A DNA stretch of 64,000 nucleotides from Streptomyces sp. NRRL S-31 (GCF_000718775.1 NZ_JOCB01000004.1:69304-133303), one strand, 5' to 3'. Numbered from the stretch's first letter, positions 21,007 to 29,861 are shown. Notes: generated by a model not told the origin, from the sequence alone. Translations and numbers: made by a program.

Positions 21007-21732
21007 TCAGTGGCTGCCCGTCAGATGGGCGAACACCACCACGTTGCCCTGGTAGCCGGTGGTCCGGGAGTAGCCCCCGCCACAGGTGATGACGCGCAGC
21101 TCGGGGCGGGGGGCCGCGCCGTACACCTTGTCGTCGGGGAAGTCGCGGGCCGAGTACACCTCCACCGCGTCCACGGTGAACAGGGCCACGCCGCCGTCCC
21201 GGCGGTCCACCTCGATCCGGGCGCCGCGTCTGAGGGCGCCGAGGTCGTAGAAGACGGCGGGGCCGTCGGCGGTGTCGACATGGCCGGCGACGACGGCGGT
21301 GCCCGTCTCCCCCGGGGTGGTGCCGGCCTCGTACCAGCCGGCCAGGTTCTTCTCCCCGGCGGGCGGCGCGTCCAGGCTCCCGGAGGGGGTGAGGGCCAGC
21401 CCGGTCAGGGGCGCGTCCACGTGGATGGCGGGGATGCGGACGCGGACCGGCGGGGACGGCGGGAGGGCGGGCGCCGCGAGCCGCGCGCCGCCGGGGTCGG
21501 GACGGCCCTCGGCGGCGGCCGGCTGCGGTGGTGTGTGCGGGCCGGTGCCGCCCAGCAGCCACAGGCCCGAGCCGAGGGCCACGACGGTGACGGCGGCTAT
21601 GGCGGTGTCGCCGAGCCGGGCCCCCCGGCCGCGCGCGGCCCGCCGGGCGCCCCGGGCACCCCTCGCACCCCGGGCACTCCTGCCACTCCTGCCACTTCTG
21701 CCACTTCTGGCACTCTCGGCACTCCTGCGCAT
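21007..21732 (-). CDS. Class E/F sortase
   Basis: Membrane-anchored transpeptidase that attaches surface proteins to peptidoglycan. 241 residues: a low-complexity Ser/Gly/Arg/Ala cytoplasmic head, one TM helix (AIAAVTVVALGSGLWLLG), then the sortase barrel. Catalytic residues are visible: His in VVAGHVDTADGPAVFYDLG, Cys in LRVITCGGGY and Arg in YSRTTGYQGNVVVFAHL. The ATG at 21732 has GGAAGGGG upstream. The gene just upstream encodes a secreted protein with a C-terminal hydrophobic plus basic tail, a plausible partner. Confidence 0.9.
   Translation of the reverse strand: MRRSAESARSGRSGRSGRSARGARGARGARRAARGRGARLGDTAIAAVTVVALGSGLWLLGGTGPHTPPQPAAAEGRPDPGGARLAAPALPPSPPVRVRIPAIHVDAPLTGLALTPSGSLDAPPAGEKNLAGWYEAGTTPGETGTAVVAGHVDTADGPAVFYDLGALRRGARIEVDRRDGGVALFTVDAVEVYSARDFPDDKVYGAAPRPELRVITCGGGYSRTTGYQGNVVVFAHLTGSH
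21670..21730 (-). repeat. Short tandem repeats encoding the sortase SGR/RGA head
   Basis: A run of imperfect nine-base units (complement GGC-AGG-AGT-like and GGT-GCG-AGG-like) encodes SGRSGRSGR followed by ARGARGARG. The strongly basic head precedes the membrane helix and would face the cytoplasm. The array looks like slipped-strand expansion and may vary in copy number between strains. Confidence 0.6.
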
Positions 21733-21857
21733 GGCGAACCCCTTCCGGAGGCGGGGCCTCCCTTCAGGAACCCCCTCCCCCTCCGGGCCGCGAGGGGCGT
21801 CGGACCCGGAGGGGGCGGGATGTGCGGTACCGGCGGACGGACAGCGGAGGGTGTCCG

Positions 21858-22403
21858 TCAGATCCCGTCGCCTCTCGCCCGGCGATGCAGGAGCCAGGTA
21901 CCGCCCGCGGCGGCGACGGCCAGCGCCGCCACACCCGCCGCGGTCTGCACGGGGTCGGGGCCCAGTCCGCCGCCGACCCCCGTCTTCACACTGCCCCGCG
22001 GCTGCACCTGTCCGTGCGCCGCGGCCAGGGCCACCACCAGGTCGCCCGTCACCTGCCGGTCCCCCTCGGCGCACCGGGCGACGATCTCGTACGTCCCCGG
22101 CTGCGCGCTCGGCGGCACCCGGAACCGGCCGATCACCTCGCCCTCGTGGGTGCTGGGCGCCAGCGGGAAGGTGCCCGCGCCGACCGCGCCCGCGTCCCCG
22201 GTCCCGGCGCCGGGGTCCCCGCACACGGCCGTGTTCACCGTGACCTGCCCGCCGGGGGTGACGGTGGACGGGTACACGTCCAGGCTGCCGCTCCCGGCGG
22301 CCCGGGGGTGGGCCGCCGGGCGGGTGGCGTCCACGGCGTGGGCGGGTGCCGCGGCGGCCACGGCGAGCGCGGTACCGGCCAGGAGACGGGCAGTGCGTCG
22401 CAT
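21858..22403 (-). CDS. Secreted, C-terminally anchored surface protein next to sortase
   Basis: 181 residues. Sec signal RTARLLAGTALAVAAAAPAHA at the N-terminus. The middle is an Ig-like beta region (SLDVYPSTVTPGGQVTVNT, one pair of Cys). The C-terminal hydrophobic helix GVAALAVAAAGGTWLLH is followed by RRARGDGI. The layout matches a cell-wall sorting signal, but no LPxTG or LAxTG is seen before the helix (LGPDPVQT instead), so it may simply be a tail-anchored membrane protein. Start ATG 22403 has GGGGAG four bases upstream. It is probably co-transcribed with the sortase 126 bp downstream. Confidence 0.75.
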   Translation of the reverse strand: MRRTARLLAGTALAVAAAAPAHAVDATRPAAHPRAAGSGSLDVYPSTVTPGGQVTVNTAVCGDPGAGTGDAGAVGAGTFPLAPSTHEGEVIGRFRVPPSAQPGTYEIVARCAEGDRQVTGDLVVALAAAHGQVQPRGSVKTGVGGGLGPDPVQTAAGVAALAVAAAGGTWLLHRRARGDGI

Positions 22404-22483
22404 GGTGCTCCCCAGAGCTTGTCCGACTCGTCCAGGGGCGCGCCCCTGCCCTTTCGAGGAAAGTGGCTCCGCGGCCGGTCCGC

Positions 22484-22504
22484 TTCCTGAGGGAGCGTCA
22501 GGAA
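22484..22504. promoter_or_regulatory. 7-7-7 inverted repeat upstream of the sortase pair
   Basis: TTCCTGA-n7-TCAGGAA is a perfect inverted repeat 82-101 bp before the start of the surface-protein gene. This symmetry and spacing suit a dimeric regulator. The 312-bp gap from 22404 to 22715 otherwise holds only the terminator of the M4 protease. Confidence 0.45.
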
Positions 22505-22665
22505 TGCGGTGAACGGGTGTCGGACCCGCCACCCGAACGGGCTAGCCCGTCCCGCGTTCCGGCAGGTCACGGGCGGGGGCGCGGGCACCGGGAGACAGTG
22601 GTGCGAAGAGCACACGAATGGCGCGGCGGGCGGCGGTGAACGGGTGACGGAGGGTCAGCGCACCC

Positions 22666-22697
22666 GGGGGCCGGTGCCCGCACGGACACCGGCCCCC
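22666..22697 (-). terminator. Terminator of the M4 metallopeptidase gene
   Basis: GGGGGCCGGTG and CACCGGCCCCC form a perfect 11-bp stem with a ten-base loop, 18 bp beyond the protease stop codon. There is no T-tract, as is usual in high-GC genomes. Confidence 0.75.
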
Positions 22698-22715
22698 GAC
22701 GCGTTCACCGCGGAC

Positions 22716-24365
22716 TCAGGCGACGTTGACCGCGCTCCAGGCCGCCGCCACGGCGTTGTACTCCGCGCTGCCGGCGCCGTAGAGGTCCCGCGCCGCACTG
22801 AGGGTCGCCGTCCGGGCGCCCTTGTAGTTCGTCGAGGACGTCATGTAGACCGTCAGCGCCCGGTACCAGATCTTGCCGACCTTGTCCCGGCCGATGCCGG
22901 TGACGGTGGCGCCGTTGGAGGTCGGCGAGTCGTAGCCGACGCCGTTGATGGTCTTGGCGCCGCTGCCCTCGGCGAGCAGGTAGGCGAAGTGGTTGGCGAC
23001 GCCGGAGGAGTAGTGGACGTCGAGGTTGCCGACCGACGAGCTCCAGTAGTCCGCCGAGCTGCCGTCCTTGGACGGCTTGTCCATGAAGCGCAGGGCCGCC
23101 TTGCCGAAGCCGGGCTTCACGATCTCCTCGCCGATCAGGTAGTCACCGGTGTCGGAGGAGTTGTTCGCGTACCACTCGACCATCGTGCCGAGGATGTCGG
23201 AGGTGGCCTCGTTCAGCCCGCCGGACTCCCCGGAGTAGGTCAGCGCGGCCGTCTTGGACGTCACGCCGTGGGACATCTCGTGCCCGGCCACGTCGAGGGC
23301 GACCAGCGGTCCGAAGGTGGTGCCGTCGCCGTCGCCGTACGTCATGCAGAAGCAGCTGTCGTCCCAGAAGGCGTTGTTGTAGTTGCTGCCGTAGTGGACG
23401 CGGTTGTACGAGCCCTTGCCGTCCCCGGCGATGCCGTTGCGGCCGTGGATGTTCTTGTAGTAGTCCCAGGTCTCGTCGGTGCCGTACTGGGCGTCGACGG
23501 CGGCCGAGGCGCGGTCGGCGGTGGTACCCGTGCCCCAGTGGTTGTCGGCGTCCGTGAACAGGGTCGCGGGGGCCCGGCTGAAGCAGATGCCGAAGATGCA
23601 CAGGTCGGTCTTGTTCTCCGCGTCCCCGGTGTAGGTGTTGCCCCGGGTCGGGTCCTTGAGCTGGTACGACGACCCGGACTGGGTGGTCTCCAGGGCGACG
23701 GTGCCGCTGTAGAGCGACGAGCCGTCGCCGGCGGCGGTCTCGATGCTGTCCCAGGCGTCGATCCGCGCGCCGGTGCGCGCGTCGCTCAGCACGGTCCGGG
23801 CGACGGGGTTGCCGAGCGAGTCCAGGCCGACGGCGTTGGTGCGCCAGGCCAGTTTCGGGCTGCCGTGCAGGGCGTCGACCACCAACTCCGGCTTGGCCTT
23901 GGCCTGCTTCAGCCGCGTGCCGGGGTGGGCCGCGCGCAGGGCGCTCACCGCGCGGCCGGCCGCCTTGGGGCCGGAGACCGCGGGGGTGACGGTGGGCACC
24001 GAGATGTGCTGCCGGGTGGCGCGGTCGGCGCCGCGGTAGGCGCCGCCGCGGGCCAGGTGGACGACGAAGTCGCCGCCGAGGACCGGCAGTCCGCGGTAGG
24101 TGCGGTCGTAGCGGACGTGCTGGGTGCCGTCCCGGTCCACGATCACGTCCCGGACGCCGGTGGCCTGCGGGGCGGTGAGGTCCAGGCTCGCCGCGTGGGC
24201 CAGGAGGGCCGAGGCCGCGTGCTCGATCGCGGTGGCCCGGGTGGGTCTGCCGTCGGCGTGGGCGGCGGGGGAGAGGCTGACGGCCAGCAGGGCCGCGGTG
24301 GCGACGGCGACACCGGCGGTGGCTGTGCGACGGGTTCCTCGGACGTGCTGCCGTATCCGGCTCAT
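22716..24365 (-). CDS. Secreted M4 neutral metallopeptidase (thermolysin-like)
   Basis: Extracellular zinc protease of 549 residues. Order: Sec signal (TATAGVAVATAALLAVSL, cut near AHA); an FTP/PepSY-type propeptide ending around the VGLDSLGNPVARTVL region; then the M4 catalytic domain. The zinc site is AGHEMSHGVTS (HExxH) and the third ligand is in GGLNEATSD. The catalytic His region NLDVHYSSGVANHFAYLL is also present. The ATG at 24365 has GAGGAG upstream. It is a single gene with its own terminator. A perfect 14-bp palindrome lies 67-80 bp upstream and may be its operator. Confidence 0.95.
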   Translation of the reverse strand: MSRIRQHVRGTRRTATAGVAVATAALLAVSLSPAAHADGRPTRATAIEHAASALLAHAASLDLTAPQATGVRDVIVDRDGTQHVRYDRTYRGLPVLGGDFVVHLARGGAYRGADRATRQHISVPTVTPAVSGPKAAGRAVSALRAAHPGTRLKQAKAKPELVVDALHGSPKLAWRTNAVGLDSLGNPVARTVLSDARTGARIDAWDSIETAAGDGSSLYSGTVALETTQSGSSYQLKDPTRGNTYTGDAENKTDLCIFGICFSRAPATLFTDADNHWGTGTTADRASAAVDAQYGTDETWDYYKNIHGRNGIAGDGKGSYNRVHYGSNYNNAFWDDSCFCMTYGDGDGTTFGPLVALDVAGHEMSHGVTSKTAALTYSGESGGLNEATSDILGTMVEWYANNSSDTGDYLIGEEIVKPGFGKAALRFMDKPSKDGSSADYWSSSVGNLDVHYSSGVANHFAYLLAEGSGAKTINGVGYDSPTSNGATVTGIGRDKVGKIWYRALTVYMTSSTNYKGARTATLSAARDLYGAGSAEYNAVAAAWSAVNVA

Positions 24366-24431
24366 CTGTCTCCTCGGGAAGGCGCCAGGCAGGCGTGGGG
24401 GTGGCGCTGATGTCACCGAGATTTAAGTGGC

Positions 24432-24445
24432 CATGACATGTCATG
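24432..24445. promoter_or_regulatory. Perfect palindrome upstream of the M4 protease
   Basis: CATGACATGTCATG is a perfect 14-bp palindrome. With flanks, 24428-24449 matches its complement at 20 of 22 bases. It lies 67-80 bp before the protease start in the only AT-richer patch of this gap. The symmetry suggests a dimeric regulator; which one is unknown. Confidence 0.6.
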
Positions 24446-24536
24446 TCCATAGGCTGTTCAAGGAGATGTGCGGGGGAACCGGTGTGGCCGGCCGCACCGG
24501 ACCGGCACCGGCGGCGCCCGGGTCCCCGCCGCCGGC

Positions 24537-25367
24537 TCAGCCCAGCAGGGCCGTCCCCCCGGGCACCTCGACACCGAACTCCTCCGCCACCACGCGCCGC
24601 GCCTCGGCCTCGTCCGTCAGCGTCCGCCGGGTCACCGTGCCGTCGGCGAGCGTCTCGGTCAGCAGGCCGCCGTCCAGCGAGAGATGACGGCCGGCGAAGG
24701 TCCGCTGGAGGTAGGCGCGACGGGTGAACGGGGACCGCGGGCTGGTCCCGACGTACCAGTTGAACACCTCGAAGTCCACGGCGGCGAACGGCTCTTGGGT
24801 GAACGCGTACTGGCCGGCCCACCGGCCGGTCCCCGGGTCGTACGTCTGCAACTCGCACAGCTCCAGCGGTCCGTCGTGCGGCAGCCGTACCAGCCGGTGC
24901 CGGCGTCCGGCGCCCTCGGACTCGGTGCCGGTCACCAGCGGCACCGGCAGCAGCAGCGCCCCGGGCGCGCCGAACCCGACGTCCGCCAGGTACGGCCGCG
25001 GCTCGCCCGCCACCTCCACCCGGAGCATGGCGTGCGTACGCGGCCGGCTCTCCGGCGACCCGGCGCCCACCACCACCCGGCCGGCCAGCGGGGTCACCCG
25101 GAAGCCGAGCGCCTCCAGCGCCAGCCGGAGCAGGGTGTTGTGCTCGTAGCAGTAGCCGCCGCGCCGGCCGTGCACCATCTTGGCCATCAGGTCGGCGGTC
25201 GCCAGGGAGGGGGCCGAGCCCCGCACCGCGTCCAGGTTCTCGAACGGCATCGACAGCGCGTGCGCGAGATGCACCTCCCACAGGGTGGCCAGGTCGGCCC
25301 GCGGCTCGCCCCGCCGGCCGATGCGGTCGAGATAGGCGCCGAGGTCGAAGTGAGCGGTGTCGGACAT
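24537..25367 (-). CDS. nat: Arylamine N-acetyltransferase
   Basis: Cytosolic enzyme transferring acetyl from acetyl-CoA to arylamines, hydrazines or related amide precursors. 276 residues, typical length. The catalytic triad is visible: Cys73 in RGGYCYEHN, His112 in RTHAMLRV and Asp129 in YLADVGFGAPG. FNWYVGTSPRSPF is also a family segment. In actinomycetes such enzymes detoxify amines or, in some clusters, close amide bonds on polyketides; no biosynthetic genes are near. The start lies ten bases after the nasA stop, so it is likely co-transcribed with nasA for no evident metabolic reason. Confidence 0.95.
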   Translation of the reverse strand: MSDTAHFDLGAYLDRIGRRGEPRADLATLWEVHLAHALSMPFENLDAVRGSAPSLATADLMAKMVHGRRGGYCYEHNTLLRLALEALGFRVTPLAGRVVVGAGSPESRPRTHAMLRVEVAGEPRPYLADVGFGAPGALLLPVPLVTGTESEGAGRRHRLVRLPHDGPLELCELQTYDPGTGRWAGQYAFTQEPFAAVDFEVFNWYVGTSPRSPFTRRAYLQRTFAGRHLSLDGGLLTETLADGTVTRRTLTDEAEARRVVAEEFGVEVPGGTALLG

Positions 25368-25377
25368 GCGTCCGAAC

Positions 25378-27561
25378 CTACGCGAGCCGGCCCGCGCCCG
25401 CCGGGTCCCGGGGACCGAGACCTCCCGGGCCCAGTACCTCCAGCCGTACCGCGCACGACTTGAACTCCGGCATCCGGGACGTCGGGTCCAGCGCCGGGTT
25501 GGTGAGCGTGTTGGCGCGGCCCTCGCCCGGCCAGTGGAAGGGCATGAAGACGGTGTCCGGACGGATCGCCCCGGTGATCCGCGCCGGCGCCACCGCCCGG
25601 CCGCGCCGGGAGACCACCGCCACCCGATCGCCGTCGGCCGCCCCCAGCCGGGCCGCGAGCCGGGGATGCAGCTCCACGAACGGACCCGGCGCCGCCGCGT
25701 TCAGCTCCGCCACGCGCCGGGTCTGCGCCCCCGACTGGTACTGGGACACCACCCGGCCGGTGGTCAGCAGCAGCGGGTAGTCGGTGTCCGGCTCCTCGGC
25801 GGTCGCCCGGTGCGTGACGGGCACGAACCGGGCCCGGCCGTCGGCGGTGGCGAACCGGTCCAGGAAGAGACGGGGCGTGCCCTCGCCCGCGCCCGCCGCC
25901 CGCGGCCGTTCCCCCCGCCCGTCCGCGGCCCCCTCCCCGGCACCCTCCCCGGCCGGGTCCTCCGGGCACGGCCAGAAGACGCCGTCCCCCTCGGCCAGCC
26001 GGCGGTAGGTGATGCCGGAGTAGTCGGCCGGACCGCCCGCGCTGGCCCGGCGCAGTTCCTCGAAGACCTCCTCCGGGTCGGCCGGGAAGCCCGTCCGCAC
26101 ACCGAGCCGGCGGGCCAGCCCGCGCAGGACGTGCAGGTCGCTGCGGACGCCGGGCGGCGGGTCGACCGCCCGGCGGCGCAGCAGCACGCGCCCCTCCAGG
26201 CTGGTCGTGGTGCCCGTCTCCTCCGCCCACTGGGTCACCGGCAGCACCACGTCCGCCAGCCGCGCCGTCTCGGACAGCACGACATCGGCCACGGCCAGGA
26301 AGTCCAGCGACCGCAGCCGCTCCTCGACGTGGGCGGCGCGGGGAGCGGACACCACCGGGTTGGAGCCCATCAGCAGCAGCGCCCGCACATCGGTGCCGAG
26401 CGCGTCGAGCAGCTCGTACGCGCTGCGCCCGGGGCCGGGCAGGCTGTCCGGGGGCACGCCCCACACCCCGGCCACGTGCCGCCGCGCCGCCGGGTCGTCC
26501 AGCCTGCGGTAGCCGGGCAGCTGGTCGGCCTTCTGGCCGTGCTCGCGCCCGCCCTGCCCGTTGCCCTGCCCGGTCAGACAGCCGTATCCGGACAGCGGAC
26601 GGCCCGCGCGGCCGGTGGCGAGGCAGAGGTTGATCCACGCGCTCACCGTGTCCGTGCCCTTGGACTGCTGTTCCGGCCCGCGCGCGGTGAGCACCATCGC
26701 GGCCCGGGGCGCGCAGAACATCCGTACGGCAGCGCGCAGTTCGGGCACGGACACGCCCGTGATCCGCTCCACCTGCTCCGGCCAGTGCGCCATCGCCGCC
26801 GCCCGGGCCTCCGTCCAGCCGGTCGTCCGCTCCCGGATGTACTCCTCGTCCGTCCGCCCCTCGGCCACCACCAGGTGCAGCAGACCGAGGGCCAGGGCGA
26901 GATCGGTGCCGGGGCGGGGCGCCAGGTGCAGGTCGGCCTGCTCGGCGGTGCGGGTGCGGCGCGGGTCCACGACGATCAGCGTGCCGCCGTTCTCCCGCAG
27001 CTCGGAGAAGTAGCGCAGGAACGGCGGCATGGTCTCGGCCGGATTCGACCCGACCAGGATCACGCACCCGGTCCGCGGGATGTCCTCCAGCGGGAACGGC
27101 AGTCCCCGGTCGAGCCCGAACGCCCTGGTGCCCGCCGCCGCGGCCGACGACATGCAGAACCTGCCGTTGTAGTCGATCTGCGAGGTGCCCAGCACCACCC
27201 GCGCGAACTTCCCCAGCGCGTACGCCTTCTCGTTGGTCAGCCCGCCGCCGCCGAACACCCCGAGCGCGTCGGGGCCGTACCGCCGCCGCACCGCCCCGAG
27301 CCGCGCGGCGATCCGGTCCAGCGCCTCGTCCCAGCCCGCCTCCACCAGCCGCCCGCCCTCCCGGACCAGCGGCGCGGTCAGCCGTACCGCCGGTGACAGC
27401 ACCCGGGCCGCGGTGCGGCCCTTGCCGCACAGCGCGCCCCGGTTGACCGGGAAGTCCGGGCGCTCGGCGACCTCGACACCCCCCTGGGGCAGGGGCACGA
27501 CGTTCATCCCGCACTGCAAGGCGCAGTACGGGCAGTGGGTGGGCGTCGGGGTCTTCTCCAT
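25378..27561 (-). CDS. nasA: Assimilatory nitrate reductase catalytic subunit
   Basis: Mo-bis-MGD oxidoreductase that reduces nitrate to nitrite in the cytoplasm. 727 residues. The N-terminal [4Fe-4S] site uses Cys10, Cys13, Cys17 and Cys45 (CPYCALQCGM and GALCGKG). The molybdopterin domains show GGGGLTNEKAYALGKFARVV, YNGRFCMSSAAAAG (likely Mo Cys ligand region), LVGSNPAETMPPF and GQGNGQGGREHGQKADQLPG. The C-terminal dinucleotide-binding lobe starts near PLLLTTGRVVSQYQSG. An Ala/Gly/Glu-rich insert around residue 555 is unusual and low-complexity. It lacks the extra C-terminal Fe-S domain of enterobacterial NasA. It supplies nitrite to NirBD encoded 5 kb away. Confidence 0.93.
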   Translation of the reverse strand: MEKTPTPTHCPYCALQCGMNVVPLPQGGVEVAERPDFPVNRGALCGKGRTAARVLSPAVRLTAPLVREGGRLVEAGWDEALDRIAARLGAVRRRYGPDALGVFGGGGLTNEKAYALGKFARVVLGTSQIDYNGRFCMSSAAAAGTRAFGLDRGLPFPLEDIPRTGCVILVGSNPAETMPPFLRYFSELRENGGTLIVVDPRRTRTAEQADLHLAPRPGTDLALALGLLHLVVAEGRTDEEYIRERTTGWTEARAAAMAHWPEQVERITGVSVPELRAAVRMFCAPRAAMVLTARGPEQQSKGTDTVSAWINLCLATGRAGRPLSGYGCLTGQGNGQGGREHGQKADQLPGYRRLDDPAARRHVAGVWGVPPDSLPGPGRSAYELLDALGTDVRALLLMGSNPVVSAPRAAHVEERLRSLDFLAVADVVLSETARLADVVLPVTQWAEETGTTTSLEGRVLLRRRAVDPPPGVRSDLHVLRGLARRLGVRTGFPADPEEVFEELRRASAGGPADYSGITYRRLAEGDGVFWPCPEDPAGEGAGEGAADGRGERPRAAGAGEGTPRLFLDRFATADGRARFVPVTHRATAEEPDTDYPLLLTTGRVVSQYQSGAQTRRVAELNAAAPGPFVELHPRLAARLGAADGDRVAVVSRRGRAVAPARITGAIRPDTVFMPFHWPGEGRANTLTNPALDPTSRMPEFKSCAVRLEVLGPGGLGPRDPAGAGRLA

Positions 27562-27574
27562 GCCGCCAGCCTGC

Positions 27575-27620
27575 GCCGGGCGTGTTACGGCGCCCGACCG
27601 CGTCCGGTTACACGCCCGGC
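27575..27620 (-). promoter_or_regulatory. 14-bp inverted repeat with GTTAC half-sites before nasA
   Basis: GCCGGGCGTGTTAC and GTTACACGCCCGGC are inverted copies (13 of 14 pairs) around an 18-bp spacer, 14-59 bp upstream of the nasA start. Each arm ends in GTTAC, a GlnR-like half-site. No full four-pentamer GlnR box is present. It could be an operator for a nitrate-responsive regulator or, as RNA, a leader hairpin. Confidence 0.5.
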
Positions 27621-27711
27621 ACGGCCGCCTCCCCGCCGGCCCGGCGGCGGCGTGAGGCCGGCCGAGGCGCCAAGGCCGCGGACCGTCCGGAGCCGTCCGG
27701 GGGAGGGGCTC

Positions 27712-29178
27712 CTACTGCCGGTTCAGGGAGCGGGTGACGCCCGCCGCGATCGTGGTGGCCAGCACCCAGCCGGTCGCGATCAGCAGGTACGACAGCCACT
27801 GGTACCAGCCGCGCGGCGCGAACGCGCTCCCCTGGCCGAAGTCGACGACCGGCAGCAGCAGGTCGAGGGCGTAGACGAACGGGTTGAACACCGGCGCCTC
27901 GGCGGGCTTGAGCGCGGGCGGACGGTGCAGGGCGAAGGCGAGCGTGCCGGTGCACAGCAGCAACAGCAGCCAGCCCGCGGCCCGCAGCGGGCGGAACCCG
28001 TAGCCGACGGCCGCGTCCTGGAGCCAGCCCCACAGCCGGGCGTACGGCGGCAGGGTACGGCGGTGGCGGCGGAGCCTGGCAAGCTGGACGGTGCGCGCGG
28101 CGGCGTCGTCCCCGACCGTGCGGTAGGCGGTGGCCAACTGCTCGTAGGGCTGCGGGAGGTAGCCGTCCTGCTCGCGCTCCAGCAGCGGCAGACGCCGCTC
28201 GGCCGGGAGGTGCGGGGTGAGCACCCGGTAGCCGAGCCCGTCGATCCGGACCCGGTCCGGCCACACCTCGGGCGGCACGTGCAGCAGGTCGAGCTGGGCG
28301 CGGCGCAGATTGACCGTCCCCTCGACGGGCGCGGCGTCGCGCAGCCACAGCTCGCCGATCACCGCGCTGCTGGCGCGCAGGGCCGTCCCGCCCGGGTCGG
28401 ACAGCCGGGCGTGGGCGAGGTTCAGCTGGCGGGGGACGCGGGCACCGGCCAGGTTCACCCGGCCCCGGGTGCGCAGCCGCATGGCGTGCACGTCGGTGCC
28501 GACCACCAGGACCTCGGCGTGCAGCACCGTCCGGCCCGGAGCGGTCAGCTCCGCGTCGTCGAGGTTCACCTGCCCCCGGACCACCGCCCCGTTCAGGTGG
28601 ACCCGCCCGTGCGCGACCAGGCCCGGGGCCCACACATCCGTGCCCACCTCGGCGTGGTTGAGCTGGAGCACGGCCTCCCCGGGGTCCTCGCCGGGCTCGC
28701 CGAGCCGCGCGCCGTCGGCGAAGAACGCCGCCGACAGCTTCGCCCCCTGGAGCCGCACCGGCCCCGTGAACCGGCAGCCGGTCACGCGCACCACCCCTTC
28801 GGCGCGCAGGTTCCCGGCCGTCAGCCCCGGCAGCACCGAGCCGCTGAGGACCAGGGCGCCGATCCGCGCCCCGTACAGGTCGGGCGCCTCCGCGAAGTGG
28901 CACGAGCGCAGCCGGACGGGGTGGCCTACCGCGCCGTACTTGAGGTCCAGCCGCCCGGTGATCCGCGCGCCCGTCACCTTCAGACCGGCCGTCCGGCCGT
29001 CCCGCACCGGTCCGTCCAGCAGCAGGTCCCGCAGCACCTCGGCGCGGAGCGTGCGCTCCGGGCCCCACGAGGCGCCCCGCGCGGGGTCGTCGTCGCCCTG
29101 CCGGAAGTCCACCCCCTCGCCGAGCGGGAACGCCTCCCGCACCCGGCGCTCGGCGGGCGTCAGCTCCATCGGCTCCAT
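27712..29178 (-). CDS. Pentapeptide-like beta-helix protein with C-terminal membrane segments
   Basis: 488 residues. From ~30 to 300 the protein consists of imperfect A(N/D)LxG-type repeats (LKVTGARITGRLDLKYG, LYGARIGALVLSGSVL, VRGQVNLDDAELTAPG), a right-handed beta-helix pattern. The last ~130 residues carry three hydrophobic segments (AAGWLLLLLCTGTLAFAL, YALDLLLPVVDFG, LIATGWVLATTIAAGVT). FNPFVYALDLLLPVVDFGQG recalls pentapeptide/ion-channel-like families. The product is probably a membrane protein with a cytosolic solenoid; function unknown. The start at 29178 lies two bases after the upstream stop, so the pair is coupled. Confidence 0.7.
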   Translation of the reverse strand: MEPMELTPAERRVREAFPLGEGVDFRQGDDDPARGASWGPERTLRAEVLRDLLLDGPVRDGRTAGLKVTGARITGRLDLKYGAVGHPVRLRSCHFAEAPDLYGARIGALVLSGSVLPGLTAGNLRAEGVVRVTGCRFTGPVRLQGAKLSAAFFADGARLGEPGEDPGEAVLQLNHAEVGTDVWAPGLVAHGRVHLNGAVVRGQVNLDDAELTAPGRTVLHAEVLVVGTDVHAMRLRTRGRVNLAGARVPRQLNLAHARLSDPGGTALRASSAVIGELWLRDAAPVEGTVNLRRAQLDLLHVPPEVWPDRVRIDGLGYRVLTPHLPAERRLPLLEREQDGYLPQPYEQLATAYRTVGDDAAARTVQLARLRRHRRTLPPYARLWGWLQDAAVGYGFRPLRAAGWLLLLLCTGTLAFALHRPPALKPAEAPVFNPFVYALDLLLPVVDFGQGSAFAPRGWYQWLSYLLIATGWVLATTIAAGVTRSLNRQ

Positions 29179-29180
29179 GC

Positions 29181-29861
29181 TCAGTCCCGCGCTCGCGCCA
29201 GGGCCTCGCCCACCCCGGGCTCCCTCGGCCCGAGGAACCGGGGGTCGGGCCGGAACACCGCGTCCAGCGCCGCCTTGCCCGCCGCGAACACCTCGCGGGC
29301 GCCGCCGTAGTACCAGGTCACGTCGTGCACGGCGTCGACGCCGACGCCGTACGAGTCCACCCCCGCGGCCTCGCACAGCGCCACCGCCCGCCGGATGTGG
29401 AAGCCCTGGCTGATCAGCACCGCCCGGTCCACGCCGAAGATCTTCCGGGCCCGGACGCAGGAGTCCCAGGTGTCGAACCCGGCGTAGTCGCCGACGATGC
29501 GCGCGTCCGGCACGCCGTGCTCGGTGAGGTAGGCGCGCATGGCGTCGGGCTCGTCGTAGTCCTCGCGGCTGTTGTCCCCGGTGACCAGCACGACCTCGAT
29601 CCGCCCGGCCCGGTACAGCTCGGCCGCCGCGTCCAGCCGGTGCGCCAGGTACGGCGACGGCTCCCCGTGCCACAGCCCCGCCCCGAACACCACCGCCACC
29701 TCGGCGCGCGGCACGTCCGCCACCGTCCGCAGCCGGTCCGCCGTGGACACGTACAGCCACGTCACCGGTGTCAGCGCCAGCACGCACCCGGCCATCACGG
29801 CCTGCACCAGCCGCCGCTGCCCGGTACGCGTGCGCGGCAGCCGTGGTCGACGCGCCTTCAT
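29181..29861 (-). CDS. DUF218 (SanA/ElyC/YdcF-like) membrane-anchored protein
   Basis: 226 residues with one N-terminal hydrophobic helix ([18 protein letters not shown]). The DUF218 fold follows: [58 protein letters not shown] and [16 protein letters not shown]. Relatives such as SanA and ElyC affect envelope integrity, possibly by acting on lipid carriers; the enzymatic activity is not established. It is first gene of a pair with the pentapeptide-like protein. Confidence 0.85.
   Translation of the reverse strand: MKARRPRLPRTRTGQRRLVQAVMAGCVLALTPVTWLYVSTADRLRTVADVPRAEVAVVFGAGLWHGEPSPYLAHRLDAAAELYRAGRIEVVLVTGDNSREDYDEPDAMRAYLTEHGVPDARIVGDYAGFDTWDSCVRARKIFGVDRAVLISQGFHIRRAVALCEAAGVDSYGVGVDAVHDVTWYYGGAREVFAAGKAALDAVFRPDPRFLGPREPGVGEALARARD

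Noticed and set aside
27562..27640. A full GlnR box before nasA
   Set aside because: Only the GTTAC halves are good; the GaAAC partners are missing and the spacing is one base off. Recorded instead as an inverted repeat.
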